A stretch of 64,000 bases of DNA from Synechococcus sp. WH 7803 (GTDB lineage Bacteria > Cyanobacteriota > Cyanobacteriia > PCC-6307 > Cyanobiaceae), in NCBI GenBank assembly GCA_000063505.1, contig CT971583.1:1829918-1893917 (forward strand), in the 5' to 3' direction. Positions 46,091 to 64,000 of this stretch are shown piece by piece. The position numbers were made by a program, and so were the translations under genes. Every line of letters starts with the position of its first letter. Position 1 is the first letter of the stretch. The notes beneath the pieces were generated by a model. That model was given only the letters and a program-made list of their open reading frames with translations. It was not told the DNA's origin and made no database searches.

Positions 46091-46483
46091 TCAGGCGTCC
46101 CAGCGGGTGACAACCAATTCGATCGAGCCGTCCTGGGTTGTGATCTGTTGAGCCAGATCAAAGCCCTCCTGACGACTGGCTTCGAGCACAGCACGCAGTG
46201 CGTAGCGCTGTGTGAGCTGGGACAGGAAACGCTCCACCGGGACCGGCTGACGCCACAGATCAAGATCGGTCACGAATTCGTAAGCGCCGCTGGTGGCGTT
46301 CCAGCGGAACCCAAAATCAGCACTGCCCTCGATCGCAACCGACAGTTCCGCCTCCACGGTCTGGCCGCGATAACCACGCACGGTCTGCATCCCTGAGTCG
46401 GGGGCGTAACCGAGATCTTCAAGAGCGCCGCGGAGGGGCTCGAGCTGACGAAGTTCAGTCTTGACAGTGCTGAAGTGAGACAT
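46091..46483 (-). CDS. ycf35: DUF1257 protein (Ycf35)
   Basis: A 130-aa soluble protein of the Ycf35/DUF1257 family, conserved in cyanobacteria and red-algal plastids. It begins MSHFSTVKTELRQLEPLRGA and holds LEDLGYAPDSGMQTVRGYRG and FVTDLDLWRQPVPVERFLSQ. The function is unknown. Its ATG shares one base with the DUF2997 stop (TGATG), and the ferredoxin gene follows, an arrangement that recurs in cyanobacterial genomes. Confidence 0.9.
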   Translation of the reverse strand: MSHFSTVKTELRQLEPLRGALEDLGYAPDSGMQTVRGYRGQTVEAELSVAIEGSADFGFRWNATSGAYEFVTDLDLWRQPVPVERFLSQLTQRYALRAVLEASRQEGFDLAQQITTQDGSIELVVTRWDA

Positions 46484-46683
46484 CAGGAGGGCTCGACGGA
46501 CTGGGTCTGTTGGAGGTTTTGGGTAGTGGCAAACGCCTCAGATGTGGATTCGCGCCGTTCAACGGTGCCGAGGGCCGCTTCCAGACGATCCGTGAGCTGC
46601 AAACAGCCGTCACCAGCGATCCCTTCCACCGTTTCCTCGACGCGACCGTCGGGACGAATTCGGAATCGCACTGTGCGCTGAGG
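46483..46683 (-). CDS. DUF2997 protein
   Basis: A 66-aa protein from the ATG at 46683 (MPQRTVRFRIRPDGRVEETV). The first 45 residues are the DUF2997 domain, ending CLQLTDRLEAALGTVERRE, and the tail is Ser/Gln-rich. The family is small, has no known function, and is usually beside Ycf35, as here with a one-base overlap. Confidence 0.85.
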   Translation of the reverse strand, partial: PQRTVRFRIRPDGRVEETVEGIAGDGCLQLTDRLEAALGTVERRESTSEAFATTQNLQQTQSVEPS

Positions 46684-46757
46684 CATGCACCACCACAAAG
46701 TTGGACAAATGCTAGAGGCGAGAGACCTTCTGCGGAGAGCCCTGTAACCGATCCCAG

Positions 46758-47567
46758 TCAGAGCAGCAGTCCCTCATCGACCAAGGTCTTCAACCGGTCC
46801 ACAAGCTCGGGATCATCAAGCTGCTCAAGTGCGGTGCGTGCCTCATCGCGAACCGTCGCCTCACGATCCTGGAGCAGTGCGCCGACAAACGCCTCAACCA
46901 CCTGATCCTGCCGAGGTTTCACCAGATGGTCATGCAAACGGGACAGGGCCCAGATGCAATTGCTGCGCACAACGGGCTCACTGTCGATCTGAAGGCTCAC
47001 AAGCAACTGCCCCGCTGCCAAATCGGCCTTCGCAGGCGAGGTGCTGCCGGCCTCAGCCAGGGAAACAGAAGCCCAGAGGCGCACCGATGCCACATCGGTT
47101 TGCAGCGCATGGATCAACGGATTGAGCACTGGAGCGTCCGAGTAGTTACCCAGACTCCAGGCAGTGGCCTTGCGCACATAGGCGTTGCTGTCCAGCTTGA
47201 GCAGCTGGAGCAAGGGCTGAACCGCCTGCGCTGAAGGATTCCGTCCCAGGGCGTACACCGCGCTCATGCGCACGACGGGACAAAACTCTTCCAACAGCGG
47301 CAGCAGCAGGGGAACGGCGCGGGGATCCCTGTGTTCACAGAACACACGCAGACCCTGCAACCACTGGTCATGGCCCTGTTGCAGCCATTCCAGTCCTTCA
47401 TCACAGGCTCTGGCGGCCAGAAGGGCATCATGCTCTGGGTCATCCAGAGCAATCTCATCAAGGGGATCCCCGACCAGCTCAGCGGCTAGCTCATTGGCGA
47501 GCACATCCGGATCGATCGCCAGATCGGCCATCGCATCATTCTTTTTGGAGCTGAATGCGTCACCCAT
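46758..47567 (-). CDS. HEAT-repeat protein, IaiH-like
   Basis: A 269-aa alpha-helical protein. An acidic N-terminus (ELAAELVGDPLDEIALDDPE) precedes about five E-Z-type HEAT repeats, for example CPVVRMSAVYALGRNPSAQA, SNAYVRKATAWSLGNYSDAP and EPVVRSNCIWALSRLHDHLV. It resembles the cyanobacterial HEAT protein IaiH (slr1098), known as a partner of the Fe-S protein IscA, and is more distantly like phycobilin lyases CpcE. It lies upstream of the DUF2997-Ycf35-ferredoxin group on the same strand, 74 bases away. Confidence 0.75.
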   Translation of the reverse strand: MGDAFSSKKNDAMADLAIDPDVLANELAAELVGDPLDEIALDDPEHDALLAARACDEGLEWLQQGHDQWLQGLRVFCEHRDPRAVPLLLPLLEEFCPVVRMSAVYALGRNPSAQAVQPLLQLLKLDSNAYVRKATAWSLGNYSDAPVLNPLIHALQTDVASVRLWASVSLAEAGSTSPAKADLAAGQLLVSLQIDSEPVVRSNCIWALSRLHDHLVKPRQDQVVEAFVGALLQDREATVRDEARTALEQLDDPELVDRLKTLVDEGLLL

Positions 47568-47582
47568 GTGCCGATCGTAATC

Positions 47583-47720
47583 TCAGCTCATGGGTGCGGG
47601 AGCGAGCATGTCCCCGGGAAGCCAGATGCGGGCACTGACGGCCACCAGGGCCAGAGCGAACAAGGCCACGATCAGGATGGGCAGCAGGGTGGATCGAAAG
47701 AACGCCACAACGTTGAACAT
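47583..47720 (-). CDS. 45-aa membrane peptide
   Basis: Forty-five codons read MFNVVAFFRSTLLPILIVAL at the start and continue as FALALVAVSARIWLPGDMLA with an Ala-Pro-Pro-Met-Ser-type end. One long helix spans about residues 11-32. The conserved-looking tail after the helix (RIWLPGDMLAPAP) and the tight packing between the symporter gene and the HEAT gene suggest a real gene. No family recognised. Confidence 0.62.
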   Translation of the reverse strand: MFNVVAFFRSTLLPILIVALFALALVAVSARIWLPGDMLAPAPMS

Positions 47721-47758
47721 TTCGGCTCATTCTGACTGCCAGAGCACCGAAGCCACGC

Positions 47759-49522
47759 TCAGACCAGCGTGACGGCACGCCCTGTCCTGCGCAGCATCAG
47801 CAGACTGATAGCAGCAACAACCAGCCCCATCCAACCGATCACCTGCTGGTGCAGCAGAAAGGCTCCCGAACCCAGGAGAGCCCCGAACAGAATCCCGGAG
47901 CTGAACAGAAAACGGGCCAGCAGTGTCGACAACGTTTCAGCGGCCTGAACATCCCAGCGACGACGCCACTGGTCCCAGCCGGGTCCAGGCGGGCGCACCG
48001 TTTGCACGAAGCGTTCGAGCACGTCAGGGGATTCCGGTGGCGTCAGCAGCATCACCGTCAGCCAGACCAATGCCGTCAACCCAGTCGTGACCATCAAGCG
48101 CTGGCCGTAATCAGCGATCTGCAGAAGGGGAACGACCGATGTCAGTAAACCCACCACGAAGCCGCAGAGCATGGCGGCGAGTTCAGCGGCGGCATTGATC
48201 CGCCACCAGAACCAACGCAGCACCAGCACCACACCAGGGCCGGTGCCGATGGCGATCACCAGCCGAAAAACAGTGCCGATGCTGTCGCTGATTAAAGCCG
48301 TGATCACGCCCAACACGAGCAAGATCACACTCATCAGCTGACCCACCAGCAAGAGCTCCCGCTGGGAGGCGTTCGGGCGCAGGAAGCGTTGATACAGGTC
48401 GTGGGTCAGGTAGCTGGCGCCCCAGTTCACCGACGTACTCACCGTGCTCATGAAGGCGGCCACCAGAGACACCACAACGAGGCCGAGCACCACAGGCGGA
48501 AGGAACTGCACAGCCAGAGTCGGATAGCTGAGCTCCCAGTCCGCCTGATCGGGAAGCAGCACCAACGCCGCCAGGGCAACGAGCACCCAGAGCCAGCTGC
48601 GCACGAGGTAGTTCACCACCAGAAACACCCAGCCCGCGAGGCGTGCCTCCTGCTCATTGCGGGTGGCCAGCATGCGTTGGATGAACTCTCCACCGCCGTC
48701 ACTGCGGCGGAAACTCCACCATTGCACGGTCAAGTAGGCCAAGAAGGTGGACACGCTGATCCCAGCGCCGCCGATCCAGTTGAAACCGTTGTCCTCCCAG
48801 CGCCAGGGAACGATGGAGAGCAATTCAGGCCGGCCCAAAGCCTCCAGTTGCTCCAGGAGGGGCCCCATTCCTCCAGCAGCGTGCACCGCCGCCCAGGCAA
48901 CGGCCGCAGCACCGAGCAAAGCCAGGATCAATTGAATGAAATCCGTGATCACCACAGCCCAGAGCCCCCCGGCCACGGTGTAAGCCAGCACCAGGGCTGC
49001 CACGATGATCAAAAGGAGAAGCGTGTCGGACACACCACCGGCCGCGGGAACGGGCTGATCGGAGACGATGCCCAGAGCACCAACCACCTTGCGCATGGCC
49101 AGGAACGCGTAGCCGATCCCAATGCAATTCACAGGGAGTGCCAGCAGAAAGGCCTTGATTCCCCGCAACCAGGCAGCAGCAGCACCCCCGTAGCGCAGTT
49201 CGGTGAAGGCCGCATCGGTGAGAACTCCACTGCGGCGCCAAAGGGGCGCAAAGACCACCGCCATCGCCACGTGCGCGAGACCGAATCCCCACCACTCCCA
49301 GTTGGCTGCCAGTCCCCGCGTCCCAACAATGCCTGCCACGTAGAGCGGGGTATCGATGGAAAAGGTGGTCGCAGCCATGGACGCACCGGCCAACCAGCCG
49401 CTGAGCCGGCGACCGGCCACGAAATAGTCGTCTTCGTCGCGGTTTCGCCTGGCCAGCCAGAGCCCCAGAACCAGCGTGCTGGCCAGATAGGCGACCAGGA
49501 TCAACCAATCAATGCGCGCCAT
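47759..49522 (-). CDS. Sodium:solute symporter
   Basis: A 587-aa transporter of the SSF family with 13 or more membrane helices. The N-terminal LAYLASTLVLGLWLARRN region and DDYFVAGRRLSGWLAGASMA match the SSF start, and the core FAPLWRRSGVLTDAAFTELR and SFLAYLTVQWWSFRRSDGG are conserved. Na+-site residues in helix 8 fall in VVSLVAAFMSTVSTSVNWGA. The substrate cannot be assigned; sugar, proline, acetate and iodide carriers are all in this family. The C-terminus extends beyond the core with two additional helices. Next gene on the strand is the 45-aa peptide. Confidence 0.9.
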   Translation of the reverse strand: MARIDWLILVAYLASTLVLGLWLARRNRDEDDYFVAGRRLSGWLAGASMAATTFSIDTPLYVAGIVGTRGLAANWEWWGFGLAHVAMAVVFAPLWRRSGVLTDAAFTELRYGGAAAAWLRGIKAFLLALPVNCIGIGYAFLAMRKVVGALGIVSDQPVPAAGGVSDTLLLLIIVAALVLAYTVAGGLWAVVITDFIQLILALLGAAAVAWAAVHAAGGMGPLLEQLEALGRPELLSIVPWRWEDNGFNWIGGAGISVSTFLAYLTVQWWSFRRSDGGGEFIQRMLATRNEQEARLAGWVFLVVNYLVRSWLWVLVALAALVLLPDQADWELSYPTLAVQFLPPVVLGLVVVSLVAAFMSTVSTSVNWGASYLTHDLYQRFLRPNASQRELLLVGQLMSVILLVLGVITALISDSIGTVFRLVIAIGTGPGVVLVLRWFWWRINAAAELAAMLCGFVVGLLTSVVPLLQIADYGQRLMVTTGLTALVWLTVMLLTPPESPDVLERFVQTVRPPGPGWDQWRRRWDVQAAETLSTLLARFLFSSGILFGALLGSGAFLLHQQVIGWMGLVVAAISLLMLRRTGRAVTLV

Positions 49523-49552
49523 GGGGACGAACGGTGATCCGCTGAGTCTCCC

Positions 49553-50811
<1,259 letters not shown>

Positions 50812-50825
50812 TCATGGCGCACGCA

Positions 50826-56873
<6,048 letters not shown>

Positions 56874-56921
56874 TGACGGTTAAAGGAGAAGAAGCGTTGT
56901 GTCAGATCGTTCGTCAGTCCG

Positions 56922-59900
56922 TCAGTCCTCGTCGTAATCCGCGACGCCGAGGGATTCATAGGTCGGACGACTTGGGGTGCTGCGACGCGGATTCACGTCT
57001 TGCATGAGATCCACCTCCTTGCCTTCATCAGTGAACACAGCGATGTCCAGACCCAGGGACTGGAGTTCGCGCATCAACACCTTGAAGGATTCCGGTGTGC
57101 CGGGCCTGGGGATCGGCTTGCCCTTCACGATGGCGTTCAGAGCCTCATTCCGTCCCTGCATGTCGTCGGACTTGACCGTGAGCAGTTCCTGCAGGGTGTA
57201 GGCCGCGCCATAGGCCTCAAGCGCCCACACCTCCATCTCTCCGAGACGCTGGCCACCCTGCTGAGCCTTACCGCCCAGGGGTTGCTGCGTCACCAAGGAG
57301 TAAGGACCGGTGGAACGGGCGTGGATCTTGTCGTCGACCAGGTGGACCAGCTTGAGGAAGTGGGAATAACCCACGGCCACGGGCTGATCGAAGGGCTCGC
57401 CGCTGCGGCCATCGATCAGTTGAAGCTTGCCGGGATCATCCGGGTTGTAAATCCATTCCTTACCGGGTTGCTTGGCAGCCTCCTTGAGGAAGGTCTCCAC
57501 CGTCTGCTGCGACTTTTCAGCCCCATACATCTCGTCAAACGGCACCACCTTCACGCGGCAATCAAGATTGGCGGCGGCCCAGCCCATCAGCAGCTCGAAG
57601 ACCTGACCCACGTTCATCCGGCTCGGCACGCCCAGGGGGTTCAGCACGATGTCAACCGGGGTGCCATCGGGCAGATAGGGCATGTCCTCCCGGGGAAGAA
57701 TGCGGCTGATGATTCCCTTGTTGCCATGACGGCCGGCCATCTTGTCGCCGACCTGGATCTTGCGGCGTTGCGCCACATACACCCTCACCACCATGTTGGC
57801 GCCGGGGGGCAGTTCATCACCTTGCTCACGGGTGTAGATGCGCACATCCACGACCCTGCCGCGCTCAGTGCTGGGAACGCGCAAGGAGTTATCGCGAACG
57901 TCACGCGCTTTCTCTCCAAAGATCGCTCGGAGCAGCTTTTCCTCAGGTGGCTGGTCGGACTCACCCTTGGGCGTGACCTTGCCAACCAGGATGTCGCCAC
58001 TTTCAACAAAGGCGCCGATGCGGATGATGCCCATCTCATCGAGATTGCCCAGGCTTTCTTCCGCAACATTGGGAATTTCCCTGGTGATCTCTTCCGGTCC
58101 AAGCTTGGTCTGTCGGGCCTCAATCTCGTACTTCTCGATGTGCACCGAGGTGTACAAATCATCATTGACCAGACGCTCACTCACGAGGATTGCGTCCTCG
58201 TAGTTGTATCCCTCCCAAGGCATGTAAGCGATCAGCACATTCTGACCAAGGGCAATCTCACCGCCTTCGCAAGCCGAGCCATCAGCCAGAACCTGACCAA
58301 CAATCACCGGATCGCCCTGACGCACGATCGGGCGCTGGTTCAGGCAGGTGTCCTGATTTGAACGCTGGTATTTCTGCAGGTAGTGGGAGTGATCAACACC
58401 CTCTTCATCGCGGACGACGATCGCGGTGGCGTCCACGAAGGTCACGGTGCCGTTGACCCGGGAAATGGGGACCATGCCGGAGTCGCGGGCCACCTGGGTT
58501 TCCAGACCCGTGCCGACCAGAGGGCGTTCGGGACGCAGCAGGGGGACCGCCTGACGCTGCATGTTTGATCCCATCAGGGCACGGTTGGCGTCGTCGTGCT
58601 CCAGGAACGGAATCAGCGAGGTAGCAACGGAAATCACCTGCACGGGTGAAAGCTGCACATAATCCACCTGCTCAGGCGGCACCTTCTCGAAATCCTGGCG
58701 GTAGCGAACAGGGATGAGGTCAGCCAGGATCGCCCCATCGCTGTCGGTGGCGACATCACCAGGGGCCACACGGCACTCATCCTCCAGATCAGCGGAGAGA
58801 TAGATGGGATCACCCTGCTTCAAAACGCGACCGTTCTCAACCTTCCAGAACGGTGTTTCGATGAAGCCGTACTCATTCACCCGGGCATGGGTGGCCAGGG
58901 AGTTGATCAGACCAGCATTCGGACCTTCAGGCGTTTCGATCGGGCAAAGGCGGCCGTAGTGAGAAGGGTGGATGTCGCGCACGGCGAAGCCAGCTCTTTC
59001 CCGGGTGAGACCTCCAGGGCCGAGGGCGGAGATGCGGCGCTTGTGCGTGAGCTCAGCCAGCGGGTTCGTTTGATCCATGAACTGGCTCAACTGACTCGAG
59101 CCGAAGAATTCCTTGATCGCCGCAACCAGCGGCTTGGGATTCACCAGCTGCGCAGGGGTGAGGGAATCGGTCTCACCGACGGTCATCCGCTCTTTGATGA
59201 TGCGCTCGAGCCGATTGAGACCCACGCGCACCTGGTTCTGCAGGAGTTCGCCAACGGAGCGCACGCGACGGTTGCCGAGATGATCGATGTCATCGAGGCT
59301 GGCACCGCCCACATCGAGCTCGAGATTGATCAGATAGTCGAGGGTGGAGAGAACATCCTCATGGGTCAGCGTGCGAACCGAATCCGGAATCGTGAGGCGA
59401 AGCTTTTTGTTGATCTTGTACCGGCCAACCCGGCCGAGGTCGTAGCGCTTGGGATCGAAGAAACGGGTCTGGAGAAGCTGCTGACCGCCACTCACCGAGG
59501 GAGGCTCGCCCGGACGCAGCTTCTTGTAAAGCTCCAGGAGGGCTTGGTCTTCAGAACTGATGCCTTCGTCGTTGGCCGCTTCAATCGACTTCTTGTAGTA
59601 CTCCGGATGACGGAGCTTGTCGATCACATCGTTATCAGACAAGCCCATGGCGCGCATCAGCACGTGGGCATTGATCTTCCGAGTCTTATCAACACGAACA
59701 TGCAACAGATCGTTCTTATCTGTTTCAAACTTCAGCCAAGCGCCTCGGTTCGGAATCACGCTCGCGTTATAAGTACGGCGCCCGTTTTTATCCTGCTCGT
59801 CTTTGAAATAAACACCAGGGCTACGCACGATCTGATTCACGATCACGCGCTCAGCGCCATTGATGATGAACGTGCCACGCTCGGTCATCAGCGGGAGCTC

Positions 59901-60215
59901 ACCGATGAACACCTCCTGCTCCTTGATCTCACCGGTCTCCTTGTTGACCAGCCGGCAAGTCACATACATCTGAGAGGCGAAGGTGGCATCGCGGCGCTTG
60001 GCCTCTTCGACATCGTGACGGGGACGCTTGAGCCGGTACTCGCTGCCGACGAAATGAAGCTCGAGCTTCCCGGTGTAGTCGGTGATCGGAGAGAAACTCT
60101 CCAGTTCTTCGATCAGGCCCTTCTCCAGGAACCACTTGAAACTGGCCCGCTGCACCTCCACCAGATCAGGGAGATAGGTGGCGGTCTTGGCGACCTGAAT
60201 CGCGCTGCTGCTCAT
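56922..60215 (-). CDS. rpoB: RNA polymerase subunit beta
   Basis: A 1097-aa subunit from the ATG at 60215 ([20 protein letters not shown]). The frame is open further upstream with no family likeness. The rifampicin region [20 protein letters not shown] shows the sensitive form of the key residues (Asp, His and the following Ser in [10 protein letters not shown]). The C-terminal [20 protein letters not shown] is typical. It heads the rpo operon, and the 267-base region upstream should hold the promoter. Confidence 0.98.
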   Translation of the reverse strand: MSSSAIQVAKTATYLPDLVEVQRASFKWFLEKGLIEELESFSPITDYTGKLELHFVGSEYRLKRPRHDVEEAKRRDATFASQMYVTCRLVNKETGEIKEQEVFIGELPLMTERGTFIINGAERVIVNQIVRSPGVYFKDEQDKNGRRTYNASVIPNRGAWLKFETDKNDLLHVRVDKTRKINAHVLMRAMGLSDNDVIDKLRHPEYYKKSIEAANDEGISSEDQALLELYKKLRPGEPPSVSGGQQLLQTRFFDPKRYDLGRVGRYKINKKLRLTIPDSVRTLTHEDVLSTLDYLINLELDVGGASLDDIDHLGNRRVRSVGELLQNQVRVGLNRLERIIKERMTVGETDSLTPAQLVNPKPLVAAIKEFFGSSQLSQFMDQTNPLAELTHKRRISALGPGGLTRERAGFAVRDIHPSHYGRLCPIETPEGPNAGLINSLATHARVNEYGFIETPFWKVENGRVLKQGDPIYLSADLEDECRVAPGDVATDSDGAILADLIPVRYRQDFEKVPPEQVDYVQLSPVQVISVATSLIPFLEHDDANRALMGSNMQRQAVPLLRPERPLVGTGLETQVARDSGMVPISRVNGTVTFVDATAIVVRDEEGVDHSHYLQKYQRSNQDTCLNQRPIVRQGDPVIVGQVLADGSACEGGEIALGQNVLIAYMPWEGYNYEDAILVSERLVNDDLYTSVHIEKYEIEARQTKLGPEEITREIPNVAEESLGNLDEMGIIRIGAFVESGDILVGKVTPKGESDQPPEEKLLRAIFGEKARDVRDNSLRVPSTERGRVVDVRIYTREQGDELPPGANMVVRVYVAQRRKIQVGDKMAGRHGNKGIISRILPREDMPYLPDGTPVDIVLNPLGVPSRMNVGQVFELLMGWAAANLDCRVKVVPFDEMYGAEKSQQTVETFLKEAAKQPGKEWIYNPDDPGKLQLIDGRSGEPFDQPVAVGYSHFLKLVHLVDDKIHARSTGPYSLVTQQPLGGKAQQGGQRLGEMEVWALEAYGAAYTLQELLTVKSDDMQGRNEALNAIVKGKPIPRPGTPESFKVLMRELQSLGLDIAVFTDEGKEVDLMQDVNPRRSTPSRPTYESLGVADYDED

Positions 60216-60482
60216 GCGGAGACCTGCAGTATCAGAAGGTGGACGTAAGGGCCTGAGGGGAAGAACTGAACGGACCGAGGGAGCGTGCAACCAGACAGCA
60301 AAGTCGCTCCCCGAGGGGGAACAACAACCGCAACACTGGTTTCAGAACACTCGGGTCAGAACAGCTGACGTCGTCAATGCACCGATCGGTAATGGACGCT
60401 TCGGAAGCCAGAGAACAGAGAACTGCATCCGGCCAGGCCAATAAAACATCTTACACTTCCGCCCCAAGGTCGCTTTTGATGG
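60216..60482 (-). promoter_or_regulatory. Upstream region of the rpoB-rpoC1-rpoC2 operon
   Basis: These 267 bases lie between tatD and rpoB, all on the - strand. An A/T-rich patch near 60443-60457, reading TGTAAGATGTTTTATTGG on the - strand, is the most promoter-like sequence, with TAAGAT as a possible -10 box, but no good -35 box stands at the right spacing. It would give a 5' leader of over 200 bases. No gene or strong terminator is seen. Confidence 0.4.
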
Positions 60483-61268
60483 TCAGGGAAGCTTGAAAAG
60501 CGCCCTTGCGTTGGTCGTGCTGCTCATGGCCACGTCTTCGAGGGATTGCTCTCTGAGCTCGGCGACCCGGGAGGCCACCGCCGCAACGAAGGCGGGCTCG
60601 TTGCGCTTCCCCCGACGCGGGACCGGCGCCAGGAAGGGGCAATCCGTTTCCACCAGAAAGCGATCTTGAGGCACTTGCCTGGCGCAGTCGTGGGTGGGCA
60701 AGGCCTTCGGGAAGGTGACCGTGCCGCTGAAACTGATGTAGAAGCCGAGATCGAGGAACTGATGCATCTCCTCCGGCGTGCCGCCCCAGCAGTGCATCAC
60801 GCCAGAAGGACAGCAGCCCCGGGCCTTACGAGCACGCAATTCCTCCAGCATGGGTTCGGCGGCATCGCGGCAGTGCACGATCACAGGCAAGTTGAGCTCC
60901 ACCGCCAGATCGAGTTGGGGGCGAAGAATGGCTAACTGCTCAGCAAGGTTCTTGTCACGAAAGAGATCAAGACCCAGTTCGCCGATGGCCACCACCCGCT
61001 CATCAGCGCCAGCGGCCTCTCGCAACACATTTTGAGTGTCCTCAGACCAGTGCTCCGTATCCAGGGGGTGAACTCCCACTGAATAACGCATCTCGGGGAA
61101 TCGATCCGCGAGGGCGCGGATGGCGGGAATCTCCGACGGTTCTACGCAAGCATGCAACAGCGACGTAACGCCTGCGTCACGCCAACGTTCCGCTACAGCG
61201 TCAAGGTCGTCATCGAAATTTCGAAAAACGATGTGACAGTGGCTGTCGATTAAAGCGGGGACTGCCAT
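60483..61268 (-). CDS. tatD: TatD-family metal-dependent deoxyribonuclease
   Basis: A 261-aa TIM-barrel hydrolase of the amidohydrolase superfamily. Metal ligands are visible: His pair in LIDSHCHIVF, Glu in AIGELGLDLFRDK, His in LPVIVHCRDAAEPML, His in VMHCWGGTPEEMH and Asp in LVETDCPFLAPVPRRGKRNE. TatD proteins are 3'-5' exonucleases for DNA or RNA repair and turnover. It follows rpsT by 61 bases and precedes rpoB. Confidence 0.94.
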   Translation of the reverse strand: MAVPALIDSHCHIVFRNFDDDLDAVAERWRDAGVTSLLHACVEPSEIPAIRALADRFPEMRYSVGVHPLDTEHWSEDTQNVLREAAGADERVVAIGELGLDLFRDKNLAEQLAILRPQLDLAVELNLPVIVHCRDAAEPMLEELRARKARGCCPSGVMHCWGGTPEEMHQFLDLGFYISFSGTVTFPKALPTHDCARQVPQDRFLVETDCPFLAPVPRRGKRNEPAFVAAVASRVAELREQSLEDVAMSSTTNARALFKLP

Positions 61269-61329
61269 ATCGGGTTCTGAAACGCGCCTTCAGAACCCAT
61301 CTTGCCGAAAGCCGAACTGAAACTGGAGT

Positions 61330-63065
<1,736 letters not shown>

Positions 63066-63067
63066 AC

Positions 63068-63784
63068 TCAACCGGCCTTCTCGAGGCTGCGCGCGCTGGC
63101 AACACCACCATCGATCTGGCCGACCAGCACCTCGTCGGCCAGATTGACGAAAAGGCCGTTTTCAAGCACTCCGGGAATGTTGTTGATCTCTTTCTCGAGC
63201 GACGCGGGGTCAGCGATACCGCCTTCAAATCGCACATCCAGAACCAGATTGCCCTGATCGGTCACCACCGGACCCGCCTTGCGCGTGGCCATGCGCAGTT
63301 CGGCGTCACCGCCCATCGCTTTCAGTTGCTGGCTGATCTGAACCCAGGCTCCAGGCAGAACCTCAACAGGAAGCAAAAACCCGAGGTTCAGGCGCTCCAC
63401 AAGCTTGGTGGAATCGACCACCACGATGAAACGGTCTGCGCGGGCTGCAACAAGCTTCTCTTGCACGTGGCAAGCGCCACCTCCCTTGATCAATTGGAAC
63501 GCAGGGTCCACTTCATCGGCACCATCGATCGCCAGATCAATCCGGTCCACGGCGTTGAGACTGCGCAGGGGAATTCCCAACTCTGCAGCGAGAACCTCGC
63601 CTTGGAACGACGTGGTCACCCCAACGATGTCGCTCAGCTGACCAGCAGCAAGGCGTTCACCCAAACCCTTGATCATCAGCGCCGCCGTGGAGCCTGACCC
63701 CAAACCAACCACCATGCCGTCGCGGAACTGCTGCACAGCCGCATCAGCAACGGCCTGCTTCATCTGGTTTTGAAGATCCGACAT
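63068..63784 (-). CDS. rpiA: Ribose-5-phosphate isomerase A
   Basis: A 238-aa enzyme of the Calvin cycle and pentose phosphate pathway that interconverts ribose-5-P and ribulose-5-P. The phosphate loop is [20 protein letters not shown]; the catalytic residues are in [20 protein letters not shown] and the [20 protein letters not shown] region. Length is normal. It converges with hisD, two bases apart, and follows the protease gene by 36 bases on the - strand. Confidence 0.97.
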   Translation of the reverse strand: MSDLQNQMKQAVADAAVQQFRDGMVVGLGSGSTAALMIKGLGERLAAGQLSDIVGVTTSFQGEVLAAELGIPLRSLNAVDRIDLAIDGADEVDPAFQLIKGGGACHVQEKLVAARADRFIVVVDSTKLVERLNLGFLLPVEVLPGAWVQISQQLKAMGGDAELRMATRKAGPVVTDQGNLVLDVRFEGGIADPASLEKEINNIPGVLENGLFVNLADEVLVGQIDGGVASARSLEKAG

Positions 63785-63820
63785 GGTCTGTGAGCGATCG
63801 GCGAGACCGTAGCAAGGGTT

Positions 63821-64000
63821 TCAGCTCAATCCCGGCAAGGGTTCCGGTTTGACGGAAACCTGAAGATCCTGCTCTCCGCGGATGATCGACAGCGACAAGG
63901 GCTGGTTGATCTCCGCCCGGTCCACCTGCTGCAACAGATCCTGCGGGTCGTCGATGGGCACCTCGCCGGCCTGGATCACGAGATCACCCCTGCGCAGTCC
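63821..64000 (-). CDS. HtrA/Deg-type serine protease, 3' end (partial)
   Basis: The window edge cuts this gene; 59 codons and the stop are visible. They read GLRRGDLVIQAGEVPIDDPQ, then DLLQQVDRAEINQPLSLSII and end VSVKPEPLPGLS. This is the second half of a PDZ domain followed by the short C-terminus typical of cyanobacterial Deg proteases (HhoA, HhoB or HtrA). The protease domain is outside the window, so the class is inferred from the PDZ part and the tail only. Confidence 0.75.
   Translation of the reverse strand, partial: GLRRGDLVIQAGEVPIDDPQDLLQQVDRAEINQPLSLSIIRGEQDLQVSVKPEPLPGLS

Noticed and set aside
47560-47778. A 72-codon - strand frame over the 45-aa peptide
   Set aside because: It is a different frame of the same bases, Arg/His/Gly-rich and without a hydrophobic segment, while the 45-aa frame has a clean membrane helix.
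58887-60248. A long open frame of about 450 codons on the + strand opposite rpoB
   Set aside because: It mirrors the codon pattern of a GC-rich, highly conserved gene on the other strand and its translation has no family likeness. A second such frame lies at 57000-58361.

Overview
The window is a stretch of a picocyanobacterial chromosome, most likely a GC-rich marine or euryhaline Synechococcus. The evidence is a split RNA polymerase (rpoB, rpoC1, rpoC2), the allophycocyanin core set apcE-apcA-apcB-apcC, a high-light-inducible protein, the plastid-type ribosomal protein PSRP-3, Ycf35, the cyanobacterial ATP synthase layout with b and b' subunits, and a picocyanobacterial biotin operon. It is almost wholly coding. 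I see no tRNA, rRNA, CRISPR array, insertion sequence, prophage or compositional island.

Layout. 1-9.3 kb: the end of atpD and atpC; PSRP-3 on the other strand; a HAD hydrolase and a ChaA-type antiporter; aminopeptidase P; then a tight + strand run CNNM transporter, GTPase, nadD, nadE, ald. 10.5-13.3 kb (- strand): YchJ-like protein, DUF3326, a 64-aa protein, a [2Fe-2S] ferredoxin and a 2OG-Fe(II) oxygenase. 13.3-20.3 kb (- strand): the main ATP synthase operon atpI-B-E-F'-F-H-A-G, led by a methyltransferase gene that overlaps atpI. 20.5-25.1 kb: apcEABC. 25.1-30.0 kb: ftsW, ccdA and ccs1 (cytochrome c maturation), queF, a DUF4278 protein, a small unknown and glnB. 30-37.8 kb: tlyA, purB, a 33-aa membrane peptide coupled to fumC, a Ski2-like helicase and a BASS transporter. 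37.8-43 kb: bioF-bioK-bioC-bioD-orf51-bioA. 43-47.7 kb: DUF3143, a J-domain protein, rsmG, and a cluster AKR-ferredoxin-Ycf35-DUF2997 with a HEAT-repeat protein and a 45-aa membrane peptide. 47.8-61.6 kb (- strand): a sodium:solute symporter, rlmN, hli, rpoC2, rpoC1, rpoB, tatD, rpsT. 61.7-64 kb: hisD, rpiA and the 3' end of an htrA-type protease gene.

The genes are mostly housekeeping: energy conversion, light harvesting, transcription, NAD and biotin synthesis, purine and histidine synthesis, cell division. Many neighbours overlap by one to four bases (ATGA, GTGA, TTGA, TGATG), which implies translational coupling and fixes several starts, some of them GTG or TTG.

No obviously exotic system such as a defence island or secondary-metabolite cluster is present. 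The best leads are the coupled DUF2997-Ycf35-ferredoxin-AKR set, the ferredoxin/DUF3326/YchJ/2OG-oxygenase run, the methyltransferase coupled to the ATP synthase operon, hairpins on both sides of atpE, and four tiny genes (33, 45, 50 and 51 codons; the 50-codon one is hli) easily missed by automatic annotation.
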